Positions 1 through 7,631 of a stretch of DNA of 64,000 bases are shown here, one piece after another. A program made the position numbers and the translations under genes. This stretch comes from an uncultured Propionibacteriaceae bacterium (GTDB taxonomy: Bacteria > Actinomycetota > Actinomycetes > Propionibacteriales > Propionibacteriaceae), in the NCBI GenBank assembly GCA_937965785.1, contig CALCKT010000046.1, forward strand, positions 31,020-95,019, in the 5' to 3' direction. Positions within the stretch are counted from its first letter, which is position 1; the number at the start of each line of letters is the position of its first letter. A model generated the notes under the pieces. That model saw nothing but the letters and a program-made list of their open reading frames with translations, did not search any database and was not told the DNA's origin.

Positions 1-795
1 AGCATGCGGGTCATCACCGAGGATGAACTGCCCCAGCCCCGAACGGACGTCGAGGACCTCCAGTTCTTGAGCAGGGCCTTCGAGAACTTCGGGGCCCTGG
101 CCCACGACATCCTGGTCCAGGACGTGGGATACGACTCCGATGTCATCGCGGTGAAGAATCCCCCCGCCTACGAGGTGTCGTGGTTCGCCCAGCCCGCCTA
201 CGTTGCCAAAGCCCTGGAATACTACTCCGGGAAGACGGGCACCCCGTGGGTCGCCATCCCCGCCTTCCGCAAGGACCTGTGGCTGGTCAACTCCACGACC
301 CGGCACTGGGGAGAGCTCATGGACCTGCTGGAACCCAAGATCGACGCCCGGGAGAGAGTCCATCCGGTTCCGCACGTCGTCGTCGACGGCAGGTGGCAGG
401 AGTGCGTTCCGCAGCTGGAACCCGCCACGCGTCGCCGCCTGCAAACCCTCAAGTTCAACGCCGAGAACGTCGTTCACCGCGCGTGCCGGGACGCGCTGCA
501 GCGTCACGGCGAGACGCGGGTGGACCTCATGAGCGACTTCCTGGGAACGTTCGCCGGCGACGATGTGGTGACCTTCTCGGAGGTTCCCCTGGACCTGGAA
601 GCCACCAGCATCCCCCAGGTGGATCTGGTGGACTTCATGGACGGCGGGAACACCGTCCACCGGGTGTTGTTCGAACAGTTGGTCGCGGAACTGCCCTATC
701 TGGTGCGTCCCCATCCGCAGTCCTACCCGCCCCGGTTCATCATCGGGCGTCCGGGCCCGGAGGACCGCGCCCGCCTGGCGGCCATTCAGCTGTGA
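1..795 (+). CDS. Hypothetical protein, DUF1444/YtpQ-like paralogue 1 (5' end outside window)
   Basis: The frame is open at the left edge, so this is the C-terminal about 264 residues of a longer protein. It aligns throughout with the C-terminal two thirds of the proteins at 3063-4235 and 29327-30499, both 390 residues. Shared landmarks include a VSWFAQPAYV-type segment, TPWVAIPAFRKDLWLVNS, a VHPVPHVVVDGRW motif, and a proline-rich end with PHPQSYPPRFII. The general layout resembles the DUF1444 (YtpQ) family, whose role is not established; this similarity is from memory and weak. No signal peptide or membrane segment is visible in the part present. The internal ATG at position 4 is unlikely to be the true start, because the paralogues continue about 125 residues further upstream. 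Confidence 0.75.
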   Translation, partial: SMRVITEDELPQPRTDVEDLQFLSRAFENFGALAHDILVQDVGYDSDVIAVKNPPAYEVSWFAQPAYVAKALEYYSGKTGTPWVAIPAFRKDLWLVNSTTRHWGELMDLLEPKIDARERVHPVPHVVVDGRWQECVPQLEPATRRRLQTLKFNAENVVHRACRDALQRHGETRVDLMSDFLGTFAGDDVVTFSEVPLDLEATSIPQVDLVDFMDGGNTVHRVLFEQLVAELPYLVRPHPQSYPPRFIIGRPGPEDRARLAAIQL

Positions 796-900
796 AAAAC
801 CCGCGGGCGGAGCCGGGGCGCGGTCCGGCTCATCGGCTCCTTGCAGGGGCAGGGGCGGGTCCCGGCGCGAACTGAGAACGCGACCACTCGCAGGGCGGGA

Positions 901-1527
901 TCAGGCGACGACGGGCGCGCCGCCGTCAACCCGCACGGCCTCCAGGTCGGGGTTCCGGAGGAGCCTCTCGGCGGTTCCCTCGTGGCAGCCGACGACGGTG
1001 CTGGGCAGGTCGATGTCCGCCAGGATGATGAAGGTTCCGGCTTCATCCCAGATGACGTCCGGGAGACGGTTGGGGTTCAGTCCCGTCAGCAGCTTCCGCG
1101 GTGATGTCGCAGTCATGTGATATCTCCGTCCCGGAACCGTGAGCGGCCGGGAACCCGCAGGGCGTTTCCGGTCACCCCACCCGTCCCATTCGCCAATCCA
1201 GACGCGGCCTTCCGGGACGCCGGGCAGCATCTGCCGGAGCAGCACCGGCAGGACCAGGGGACTCGGGCCGATGTCCGGTTCGTGGTCCCATCCCGGACCG
1301 GCGGTTCCCTCGTGCAGCCCGACCCCGGAGACCTCGGACCAGCCAGCGGTCGCGATTGACACTCCTTCCGGAGCGATCTCCTGCCACCGCACCAGGTGTT
1401 CCACGCCGCCGGTCCGTCGTGACGCGGGATGCAGCACCCGCACGTGGGCGGGCCAGCCCGCCCCGACCAGCGCCCGCCAGGAGTGCCCCTCCGGGATCGG
1501 ACGCGGCCAGGCGACAGGTCTCACCAT
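901..1527 (-). CDS. Conserved actinobacterial hypothetical protein
   Basis: A 208-residue soluble protein I cannot assign to a named family. The N-terminal half is rich in tryptophan and proline, with WPAHVRVLHPA and a following VRWQEIA segment. The C-terminal half has VWIGEWDGWG and ends in a compact segment beginning DVIWDEAGTFIILADID. The start is placed at the ATG at 1527, which overlaps the TGA stop of the upstream metallo-hydrolase; a GTG three bases downstream gives the classic GTGA overlap and is equally possible. Either way the two genes are translationally coupled and probably share an mRNA. The open frame continues further upstream, but that part only shadows the hydrolase gene. 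Confidence 0.7.
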   Translation of the reverse strand: MVRPVAWPRPIPEGHSWRALVGAGWPAHVRVLHPASRRTGGVEHLVRWQEIAPEGVSIATAGWSEVSGVGLHEGTAGPGWDHEPDIGPSPLVLPVLLRQMLPGVPEGRVWIGEWDGWGDRKRPAGSRPLTVPGRRYHMTATSPRKLLTGLNPNRLPDVIWDEAGTFIILADIDLPSTVVGCHEGTAERLLRNPDLEAVRVDGGAPVVA

Positions 1528-2123
1528 CCCCGGGCGATCCACTCGTCCAGGTGCGGGCGTTCCTTCCCGATGGTTGTGGAGGGGCCGTGGCCCGTGTTGA
1601 CGACGGTGTCGTCGGGCAGGATGAGCAGGTGTTCCCGGATCGAGGCGATGATCCGGTCGAAGTCCGAGTAGTCCCAGCGGGTGGCCCCCGGGCCGCCCTC
1701 GAAGAGGGTGTCGCCGGTGAAGACCACCCCGTCGGTGACGAAACACGTCGCGCCCGGGGTGTGCCCCGGGGTCACGACCGCCCGCAGCGTGACCCCGGCG
1801 ACCGTGAACTCGTCGCCGTCGGCGATGGGCCGGAACGCCTCGTGCGGGTGGGTTTCCCGCCACAGGAACTCGTCCGCGGGGTTCAGGTGGATGGGAGGGT
1901 CGTCCATCAGGGCCGCGAAGGCCGGGGCTGCCGTCACGTGGTCCCAGTGCCCGTGGGTCAGCAGCACCGCCCTCACCTTCCGGTCGCCGACGGCGAGTGC
2001 GATGCGGTCGGGTTGGTGGGCCGGATCGATGACGATCACTTCCCGGTCATCGCCGACGATCCAGGCGTTGTTGGTGAAGTCCGGTTGCCCGGGGGCCTCC
2101 GTGATCAGTTTCTCGATGTTCAT
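1521..2123 (-). CDS. MBL-fold metallo-hydrolase (glyoxalase II-like)
   Basis: A 200-residue metallo-beta-lactamase-fold hydrolase. The metal-binding motif THGHWDH spans residues 56-62, the next histidine is in TPGHTPG (H121), the bridging aspartate in FTGDTLF (D138) and the last histidine in NTGHGPS (H179). This is the complete dinuclear site of the glyoxalase II/RNase Z superfamily. The length fits small thioester or lactone hydrolases lacking the C-terminal substrate domain of true hydroxyacylglutathione hydrolases, so the substrate is not predictable. There is no signal peptide. It is first in a two-gene unit with the overlapping gene at 901-1527. Confidence 0.9.
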   Translation of the reverse strand: MNIEKLITEAPGQPDFTNNAWIVGDDREVIVIDPAHQPDRIALAVGDRKVRAVLLTHGHWDHVTAAPAFAALMDDPPIHLNPADEFLWRETHPHEAFRPIADGDEFTVAGVTLRAVVTPGHTPGATCFVTDGVVFTGDTLFEGGPGATRWDYSDFDRIIASIREHLLILPDDTVVNTGHGPSTTIGKERPHLDEWIARGW

Positions 2124-2177
2124 GCCACCCAGTCTGCCCGCTTGGCCGAAGCGCCGCGGGAAATCGGGCCGGGCCTC

Positions 2178-2507
2178 TCAGGAACCTTCCCCCGAGGTGG
2201 TCAGGGCGGAGCCCTCGGCGATGGCCTGCAGCGCCGCCAGGTGGGACTTCCACAGCTTGCGGCCCTTCGGGGTGAGGCTGAACCAGGTGCGGGGACGTTT
2301 CCCGATGTAGCCCTTGCGGACGGCGACGATCCCGAGGCCCTCGAGCTGGCTGGCCTGGCGGGAGAGCACGGAGTCGGAGACCTGGAGGTGGTTGCGCAGG
2401 GTGGCGAAATCGATCTGCTCTACCCCGGCCAGCCCTGCCACCAGCGAGAAACGAACCGGGTTGGTGAACTCGTCCACCAGCTTGTGCCGGGGATGTCCGG
2501 TGCTCAT
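2178..2507 (-). CDS. Winged-helix transcriptional regulator (MarR/HTH_34-like)
   Basis: A 109-residue DNA-binding protein. After NPVRFSLVAGLA comes a winged helix: DFATLRNHLQVSDSVLSRQASQLE forms helices 2-3, and GYIGKRPRTWFSLTPKG is the wing. This is the pattern of short regulators in Pfam HTH_34 (winged helix DNA-binding domain), often annotated ArsR or MarR. Its ATG overlaps the stop of the upstream membrane-protein gene (ATGA), so the two are co-translated. Such pairs of a small membrane protein and winged-helix regulator recur in actinobacteria and usually autoregulate; that is inference here. Confidence 0.85.
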   Translation of the reverse strand: MSTGHPRHKLVDEFTNPVRFSLVAGLAGVEQIDFATLRNHLQVSDSVLSRQASQLEGLGIVAVRKGYIGKRPRTWFSLTPKGRKLWKSHLAALQAIAEGSALTTSGEGS

Positions 2508-2911
2508 CTGCGTGCCTCCACGAAGGCGCCGACGAAGGACGCGACCGCTATCACCGCCGCGAGTGGCACCCGGACCGCGGCTGTGGGGAAGAACATGGAG
2601 ATGATCCAGCACAGGGTCCAGACCGCCATGTAGATGCCCCAGCGAATCACGAAACCGTTCTTGGCGACCTTCGCGAACGTGACCACGAGGATCAGGGGTG
2701 CCAGGAGCCAGACCATCATGCCGATGAAGGAGACGGGGTCGAAATCGATGTCGCGATTGGCCAGCAGGTACACGGAGGTGGCGGCACCCAGGCTCATCTG
2801 GGTGGTTATCGTCGGCCATCCCGCGTTTCCCCGGGTGTGGGTGAGGGTGGTCTCGGCCTGCCGCAACAGGTTTGCGGCCTCCTCGGAGGTGGGGTTCGGG
2901 TGTTCGGTCAT
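2504..2911 (-). CDS. Small integral membrane protein, partner of the winged-helix regulator
   Basis: A 135-residue protein with a charged N-terminus of about 35 residues followed by about four hydrophobic segments, including MMVWLLAPLILVVTFA, IYMAVWTLCWIISMFF and VPLAAVIAVASFVGAFV. No enzymatic motif is visible. It is first in the two-gene unit with the regulator at 2178-2507, overlapping it by four bases. The family is unknown to me; it may sense or export something whose expression the partner controls, but nothing in the sequence identifies a ligand. Confidence 0.75.
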   Translation of the reverse strand: MTEHPNPTSEEAANLLRQAETTLTHTRGNAGWPTITTQMSLGAATSVYLLANRDIDFDPVSFIGMMVWLLAPLILVVTFAKVAKNGFVIRWGIYMAVWTLCWIISMFFPTAAVRVPLAAVIAVASFVGAFVEARR

Positions 2912-2948
2912 GTCATCCTCCCGGGATGGCGGGCAACAATTGACAGCT

Positions 2949-2977
2949 AGACTAACAAGTAGTTTCTAAAGTGGCAA
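2949..2977 (-). promoter_or_regulatory. Candidate sigma-70-type promoter for 2911-2178
   Basis: On the minus strand TTGCCA (2977-2972) and TAGTCT (2954-2949) are separated by 17 bases, about 40 bases before the ATG at 2911. The -35 matches consensus at five of six positions; the -10 is weak. The surrounding 60 bases are clearly less GC-rich than the rest of the region. Confidence 0.35.
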
Positions 2978-3062
2978 GTAATTGTTTGGGTCATGTCGGT
3001 CAGGTGGCCAGTTTTGACGCCGATCATCCGATGGTGTGTCCGCCGCACGTATGGTCGGGCCC

Positions 3063-4235
3063 ATGAGTCGAGAAGAAGCGATCAGGATCCTCGCGACGCA
3101 TCCCGGGGTGGTCGAGGTGCTGGATGCCCCGCAGCCGGGGGAGCCGGATTCGGGGATGCTGATGTTGCGCCTGGAGGACGAGCAGGTGATCGGGATCGAC
3201 CCCCGCCTGGCCGAACCGGTTCACGCCGGCGAGCCCGAGGCCGCCCGCATCGCCCGGGTGCACCGCGCGGTGGACGTCATGAGCGCTTCCGGTGAGGCGG
3301 GCGAGAAGGACCTCGAGGCCGTCGTCCCGCTGGTCCGCAGCGCCGACTACTTCGTGCCACAGGGGCAGCTGGCCCCGGCGGCGGTGGGGTGGCTAACCGA
3401 GTTCATCGGTTTCGGGCTGGCCATCGACGAACCGACCACTCTCCGCGTGGTGTCCGAATCGGATCTGCCGGGCGACCGGATCGCGGAGTACGACATCGAG
3501 CTCCAGGGCAGGGCCATCGGCAACCTGCGCCTCATGGAGGAGGCCATGGCCTTCTCCGAGATGGGGCTCGGGCCCGATGTGCTGACCCTGACCACTCCGC
3601 CCGGGAACGAGGCGGCCTGGTTCGCGGATGCCGCGGCCATGGAGGAGCTCCTGGGCGGGCTCGGCGAGCGCACGGGTACCACCTGGGCGGTTATCCCCGC
3701 CCGTCGTAACGATGTCTTCCTGGTCAACGTCGCGACGGACCGCTGGGATGACCTCCTCGACGACCTGGAGGAGGCCGTCCTCGCCCGCGACGGCATTCAT
3801 CCGTTGCCCCATGTGGTGGCCAACCGGCGCTGGCAGCTGAGCCTGCCACCGAGGACCTCCCAGCTCGGGAGGCGACTGCAAAAGCTCAGGCAACACGCGG
3901 AGTGGCGTGTCTACGACGTCCTCAAGGATGCGATCCGGAAGGATTACGACCACTACGTGTCCGACTACGAGGACCTCTACTCCTTCGATGAGCCCTTCTC
4001 GATGGCCTTCGTCCCCGAGGACGTGCCCGGTGCCAGCATTCCGGTGGTGGACGTGATCACCTTCGAACGCGGGCACAGCGTCCTGAACGTGCCCTACGCC
4101 GAGGTGGTCGGGCAGCTTCCGCACCTCGTCAAACCCCATCCCGGCACGCACCCGCCGCGGGTGATCGTCACCCACCCCTCGGAGGAGGACTACGCCCGGC
4201 TGAGGTCGCTGAGGCTTCGGGTTTCCTCGCGGTGA
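3063..4235 (+). CDS. Hypothetical protein, DUF1444/YtpQ-like paralogue 2
   Basis: A 390-residue soluble protein with no signal peptide or membrane segment. The start at ATG 3063 (MSREEAIRILATHPG) is chosen because it lines up with the start of the 390-residue paralogue at 29327-30499; an in-frame ATG nine codons earlier is less likely. Domains cannot be named with confidence. An N-terminal third with LEAVVPLVRSADYF precedes a C-terminal two thirds with TTWAVIPARRNDVFLVNVA, IHPLPHVVANRRW and PHPGTHPPRVIV. The family resembles DUF1444 loosely. It stands alone between the membrane/regulator unit and the TetR gene. Confidence 0.75.
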   Translation: MSREEAIRILATHPGVVEVLDAPQPGEPDSGMLMLRLEDEQVIGIDPRLAEPVHAGEPEAARIARVHRAVDVMSASGEAGEKDLEAVVPLVRSADYFVPQGQLAPAAVGWLTEFIGFGLAIDEPTTLRVVSESDLPGDRIAEYDIELQGRAIGNLRLMEEAMAFSEMGLGPDVLTLTTPPGNEAAWFADAAAMEELLGGLGERTGTTWAVIPARRNDVFLVNVATDRWDDLLDDLEEAVLARDGIHPLPHVVANRRWQLSLPPRTSQLGRRLQKLRQHAEWRVYDVLKDAIRKDYDHYVSDYEDLYSFDEPFSMAFVPEDVPGASIPVVDVITFERGHSVLNVPYAEVVGQLPHLVKPHPGTHPPRVIVTHPSEEDYARLRSLRLRVSSR

Positions 4236-4269
4236 GGCGCCGCCCACCCCGATCTCCCCGGTGACGTGA

Positions 4270-4872
4270 TCACTGGGGTTTCTCGCTCTCGCGGATGAGG
4301 GAGATGGCCAGGGGGGTGAGCAGCTGGCGGACGCTGTCCCCGTTGTAGCCTTGGATCTCGTAGGAGTACAGCGCATCGAAGATGGTGAGGATGTGCTCGG
4401 TGGGGAGCACGAACTTCACGTCCATCCTCGCCGCCAGGCTCTCGATGAACCCGACGAGGGCCGGGCGGGTCTCCTCGTTGAGCTGTTCGAGCCGGGTCAC
4501 CAGGCCGGGGGAGCGCAGCGCCCGCAGGCGGATCTCCGTGAGGGTGACCTTCATCTCCCGGCTGGGTGCGAGGACCTTCAGGAAATGCTCCAGGGTGGTG
4601 CTGGTCACCGTCTCGACGTCCGCATCCGGGGGTAGTTCCGCGATGGTCTCGGACAGGCTGGCGAGCACGTTGTCGCGGTAGCGTTCGATGATGGCCATGC
4701 ACAGGTCATCCTTGGACGTGAAATTGGAGTAGAAGGCCCCCCTGGTGAATCCCGCGGCCTCGCACAGCTGTTCCACGCTGGTCGCGTCAATGCCCCGGGC
4801 CGCGAACTGGGTGATGGCTGCCTCCACCAGCCGGCCCACGGTGGCCTCCCGGCGCGGCGTCAGGTCGGTCAT
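4270..4872 (-). CDS. TetR/AcrR-family transcriptional repressor
   Basis: A 200-residue TetR-type regulator. The N-terminal helix-turn-helix reads AARGIDATSVEQLCEAAGFTRGAFYSNFTSKDDL (quoted here only as a landmark around residues 24-57), with the typical G-F-Y-x-x-F-x-S-K-x-D-L signature. The rest is an all-helical ligand and dimerisation domain. The start at 4872 (MTDLTPRREAT) is preferred over an upstream ATG that would add 15 proline-rich residues. It is divergent from the MMPL/YhgE operon, and an inverted-repeat operator candidate lies in the 113-base gap. By family precedent it represses that operon and itself until a ligand, often the exported compound, binds. Confidence 0.88.
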   Translation of the reverse strand: MTDLTPRREATVGRLVEAAITQFAARGIDATSVEQLCEAAGFTRGAFYSNFTSKDDLCMAIIERYRDNVLASLSETIAELPPDADVETVTSTTLEHFLKVLAPSREMKVTLTEIRLRALRSPGLVTRLEQLNEETRPALVGFIESLAARMDVKFVLPTEHILTIFDALYSYEIQGYNGDSVRQLLTPLAISLIRESEKPQ

Positions 4873-4930
4873 GCCCGTCAGTCTAGTGGTTTCGTGCCCC
4901 GGCCCGGGCGGGGGCACCGGGCTTGAAGTC

Positions 4931-4975
4931 TCGATACAGTCTTGTATTCTGTGTCAGGATTCATGACTGTATCGA
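4931..4975. promoter_or_regulatory. TetR operator candidate: nested inverted repeats
   Basis: TCGATACAGTC at 4931-4941 and GACTGTATCGA at 4965-4975 are perfect 11-base inverted arms with 23 bases between them. Inside the left arm, ATACAGTCTTGTAT (4934-4947) is itself a palindrome with five-base arms, the size and sequence type of many AcrR/TetR operators. The block lies between the divergent TetR and MMPL genes, ending 11 bases before the MMPL start. Confidence 0.6.
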
Positions 4976-4985
4976 AGTGGGGAAG

Positions 4986-7631
4986 ATGTCCGCTCAGCTC
5001 TACGCCCTCGGTCGCTGCTGTTTCAGACACGCGAAACTGGTTCTCGCCGCATGGCTGGTCGTCGTCCTGGCCGTGGGTGGTGCGGCCCTGGCCTTCCGGG
5101 GCAGTTTCGCGGACGTGTTCAAGATTCCCGGCTCCTCCTCCCAGGTGGCCCTCGACAAGCTGCACATGACCTTCCCGCAGGGCGCCATGACCCAGGCCAC
5201 CGCGATCTTCGTGGCCCCGGAGGGCGGCCGGGTCGACGACTTCCGCGGCGTCATCGAGGACACCGTCACCGAGCTGGATGCGATCGATTTCGTGGACTCG
5301 GCCACCTCCCCTTGGGACGAGCGGATCTCGGGAATGGTCTCCGACGACGGCCGGGCCGCCATCGTCACGGTCCTGATCGATGTCAAGGGCGCCCCGAGCA
5401 ACGAGCAGCTCGCGCAACTCACCGCCGTCGCCGAACGCATGTCCCAGCGGCTGCCGCAGGGCGCCACCCTCGACATGGGGGGCCAGGCCTTCAACATCGA
5501 ACTGCCGAGTATGAGCGTCACGGAGATCGCGGGCCTGGGGGTCGCACTGGTGGTGCTGGCGCTGGTGCTCGGTTCCCTGGTGGCCTCGGGGCTGCCGCTG
5601 CTGACCGCGGTCACGGGGGTGGGGGTGACCATGGCCGTCATGCTGCTCATCGCCCGCCTGGCCAGCATCAACTCCACCACCCCGATGCTGGCGGTGATGC
5701 TGGGGCTCGCGGTCGGCATCGACTACGCCCTGTTCATCCTCTCCCGCCACCGCAACCAGCTGGGCGAGGGCATGACGGCGGAGGAATCGACGGCCCGCGC
5801 CGTCGGGACCGCCGGTTCGGCGGTGGTGTTCGCCGGGCTGACGGTGTTCATCGCCCTTCTCGGGCTCGGGGTCTCGGGGATCCCGTTCCTCACCGTGATG
5901 GGTGCGTTCGCTGCCCTGGCCATCGTGCTGGCGGTGTTCATCGCGCTGACGATGCTGCCCGCGCTGATGGGGCTGCTGGGGGAGCGGCTGCGGCCCCGGC
6001 CGAGGAGGCCCCGGCGCCCTGGAACCCACAGGGGTGGCGTGTTCGCGTGGTGGGGTCGCGTCACCACCGGGCATCCCGTCGTGGTGCTGCTGGTCGTGGT
6101 GGCCGGTCTCGGGGCGCTGACGATCCCGGGCCTGGGTTTGCGCACCGCTCTGCCGAACTCCGGGCAGCACGCCGCGGGCGCTCCGGATCGTGTCACCTAC
6201 GACCTGATCTCGCAGCACTTCGGGGTGGGGCGCAACGGCCCGCTGGTGCTGACCGCCGACGTCATCTCCAGCAAGGATCCGCTGAAACTGGTGGCCGACC
6301 TCAAGGAGGAGGTGGAGGCGATCGACGGTGTCGCCGCGGTGCCGCTGGCCACCCCCAACCAGAATGCGGAGGTCGCGATGCTCCAGGTGGTGCCCACCAC
6401 CGGTTCCGACGACCCCGCCACCGCAGACCTCGTCCAGACCCTGCGCGACCGGCACGACCAGTGGCTGGAACGCTACGGCGTCGAGACCGCCGTAACGGGC
6501 ATGACCGCCATGCAGATCGACGTCAACTCCCGTCTCGTGGGGGCGCTGCTGCCGTTCGGGATACTCGTGGTCGGGTTGTCGCTGGTGCTGCTGGCCGCGG
6601 TGTTCCGGTCGGTGTGGGTGCCCGTAAAGGCCACCCTCGGTTTCCTGCTGTCGGTCGGGGCCGCTTTCGGGGCCACCAAACTCGTGTTCAACGACGGCTA
6701 CCTGAAGGAAATGGTGAACCTGGAACGCGGGATGCCCGTGATCTCCTTCCTGCCAATCCTGCTGATGGGAATCCTGTTCGGCCTGGCCATGGACTACGAG
6801 GTGTTCCTCGTCTCCCGGATCCGCGAGGAGTACGTGCACGGCAAGAAACCCGTCGACGCGATCCGTGACGGCATGGCCGCATCCGGGCCGGTGGTGGTGG
6901 CCGCCGCCGTGATCATGTTCTCGGTGTTCGCGTTCTTCGTCCCGGAGGGCATCAGCTCCATCAAACAGATCGCCTTCGCTCTCGCCGTCGGGGTGGCGAT
7001 CGACGCCTTCTGCGTGCGCATGACGCTGGTGCCGGCGGTGATGGCGCTGCTCGGGAAGCGGGCCTGGTGGCTGCCGCGCTGGCTGGACAAGGCGCTGCCC
7101 ACCTTCGATGTCGAGGGCGAGGTCCTCACGGAGAAACTGAAACTGGCCCGGTGGCCCGGCGGCGACCACCTGCTCTACGCCGAGGAGGTCGCGGTCGAGG
7201 GACTGCTGCCGCCCACCAGCCTGGTGCTGGAGGCCGGGAACGTGATCGGCGTCGCGGGCCCCGTCTCGTCCAGGACCGGGTTGGCGCTGGCGCTTTCGGG
7301 CAGGCTCGGCATCACCTCGGGGCGCGCCCGGGTGGCGGGGGAGCTGCTGCCCGGAGCCGCCACCGCCGTGCACCGCCGCACCCGCTACGCCGACCTCACC
7401 AACGACCCCACCGCCCTGTCCTCGCTGCGCCCCATCCCGGGCAGCGTCGTCTTCGTCGACTCGGTGGAGACCATCGATGTCGGTGACGAACGCCTGGCCG
7501 GTCTGATCGACCGGTTCCGCGGCGATGGAACCTCGGCGCTGGTGCTGTGCGCCAGCAGCGAATCGATCCTCGAAGCCCTTCCCGTCGACGGCGTGTTCGT
7601 CGTCGACCAGCCCGTCAGGAGCATCCGATGA
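4986..7631 (+). CDS. MMPL-family RND-type exporter with C-terminal degenerate ATPase-like domain
   Basis: An 881-residue polytopic membrane protein of the MMPL/RND superfamily. The first half starts with a transmembrane helix (LVLAAWLVVVLAVGGAALAF), an extracytoplasmic loop and five helices containing GLAVGIDYALFILSRHR. The second half repeats this with GLAMDYEVFLVSR. Paired Asp-Tyr motifs are typical of proton-driven MMPL pumps. After about residue 704 there is a cytoplasmic extension of roughly 177 residues that looks like an ABC ATPase without working Walker motifs (GPVSSRTGLALALSGRL, then GSVVFVDSVETID). The start at ATG 4986 fits the usual MSALLYRLGR-type beginning. It overlaps the YhgE/Pip gene (ATGA), and the pair is probably controlled by the divergent TetR. 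The exported substrate, perhaps a lipid or drug, is unknown. Confidence 0.88.
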   Translation: MSAQLYALGRCCFRHAKLVLAAWLVVVLAVGGAALAFRGSFADVFKIPGSSSQVALDKLHMTFPQGAMTQATAIFVAPEGGRVDDFRGVIEDTVTELDAIDFVDSATSPWDERISGMVSDDGRAAIVTVLIDVKGAPSNEQLAQLTAVAERMSQRLPQGATLDMGGQAFNIELPSMSVTEIAGLGVALVVLALVLGSLVASGLPLLTAVTGVGVTMAVMLLIARLASINSTTPMLAVMLGLAVGIDYALFILSRHRNQLGEGMTAEESTARAVGTAGSAVVFAGLTVFIALLGLGVSGIPFLTVMGAFAALAIVLAVFIALTMLPALMGLLGERLRPRPRRPRRPGTHRGGVFAWWGRVTTGHPVVVLLVVVAGLGALTIPGLGLRTALPNSGQHAAGAPDRVTYDLISQHFGVGRNGPLVLTADVISSKDPLKLVADLKEEVEAIDGVAAVPLATPNQNAEVAMLQVVPTTGSDDPATADLVQTLRDRHDQWLERYGVETAVTGMTAMQIDVNSRLVGALLPFGILVVGLSLVLLAAVFRSVWVPVKATLGFLLSVGAAFGATKLVFNDGYLKEMVNLERGMPVISFLPILLMGILFGLAMDYEVFLVSRIREEYVHGKKPVDAIRDGMAASGPVVVAAAVIMFSVFAFFVPEGISSIKQIAFALAVGVAIDAFCVRMTLVPAVMALLGKRAWWLPRWLDKALPTFDVEGEVLTEKLKLARWPGGDHLLYAEEVAVEGLLPPTSLVLEAGNVIGVAGPVSSRTGLALALSGRLGITSGRARVAGELLPGAATAVHRRTRYADLTNDPTALSSLRPIPGSVVFVDSVETIDVGDERLAGLIDRFRGDGTSALVLCASSESILEALPVDGVFVVDQPVRSIR

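Noticed and set aside
1528..1863. Upstream extension of the hypothetical gene at 901-1527
   Set aside because: The extra 112 codons lie over the metallo-hydrolase gene in another frame and read as an arginine-rich shadow. The ATG/GTG overlapping the hydrolase stop is a better start.
4878..7373. An 831-codon minus-strand frame opposite the MMPL gene
   Set aside because: Histidine- and glutamine-rich shadow of the MMPL gene with no recognisable domain.
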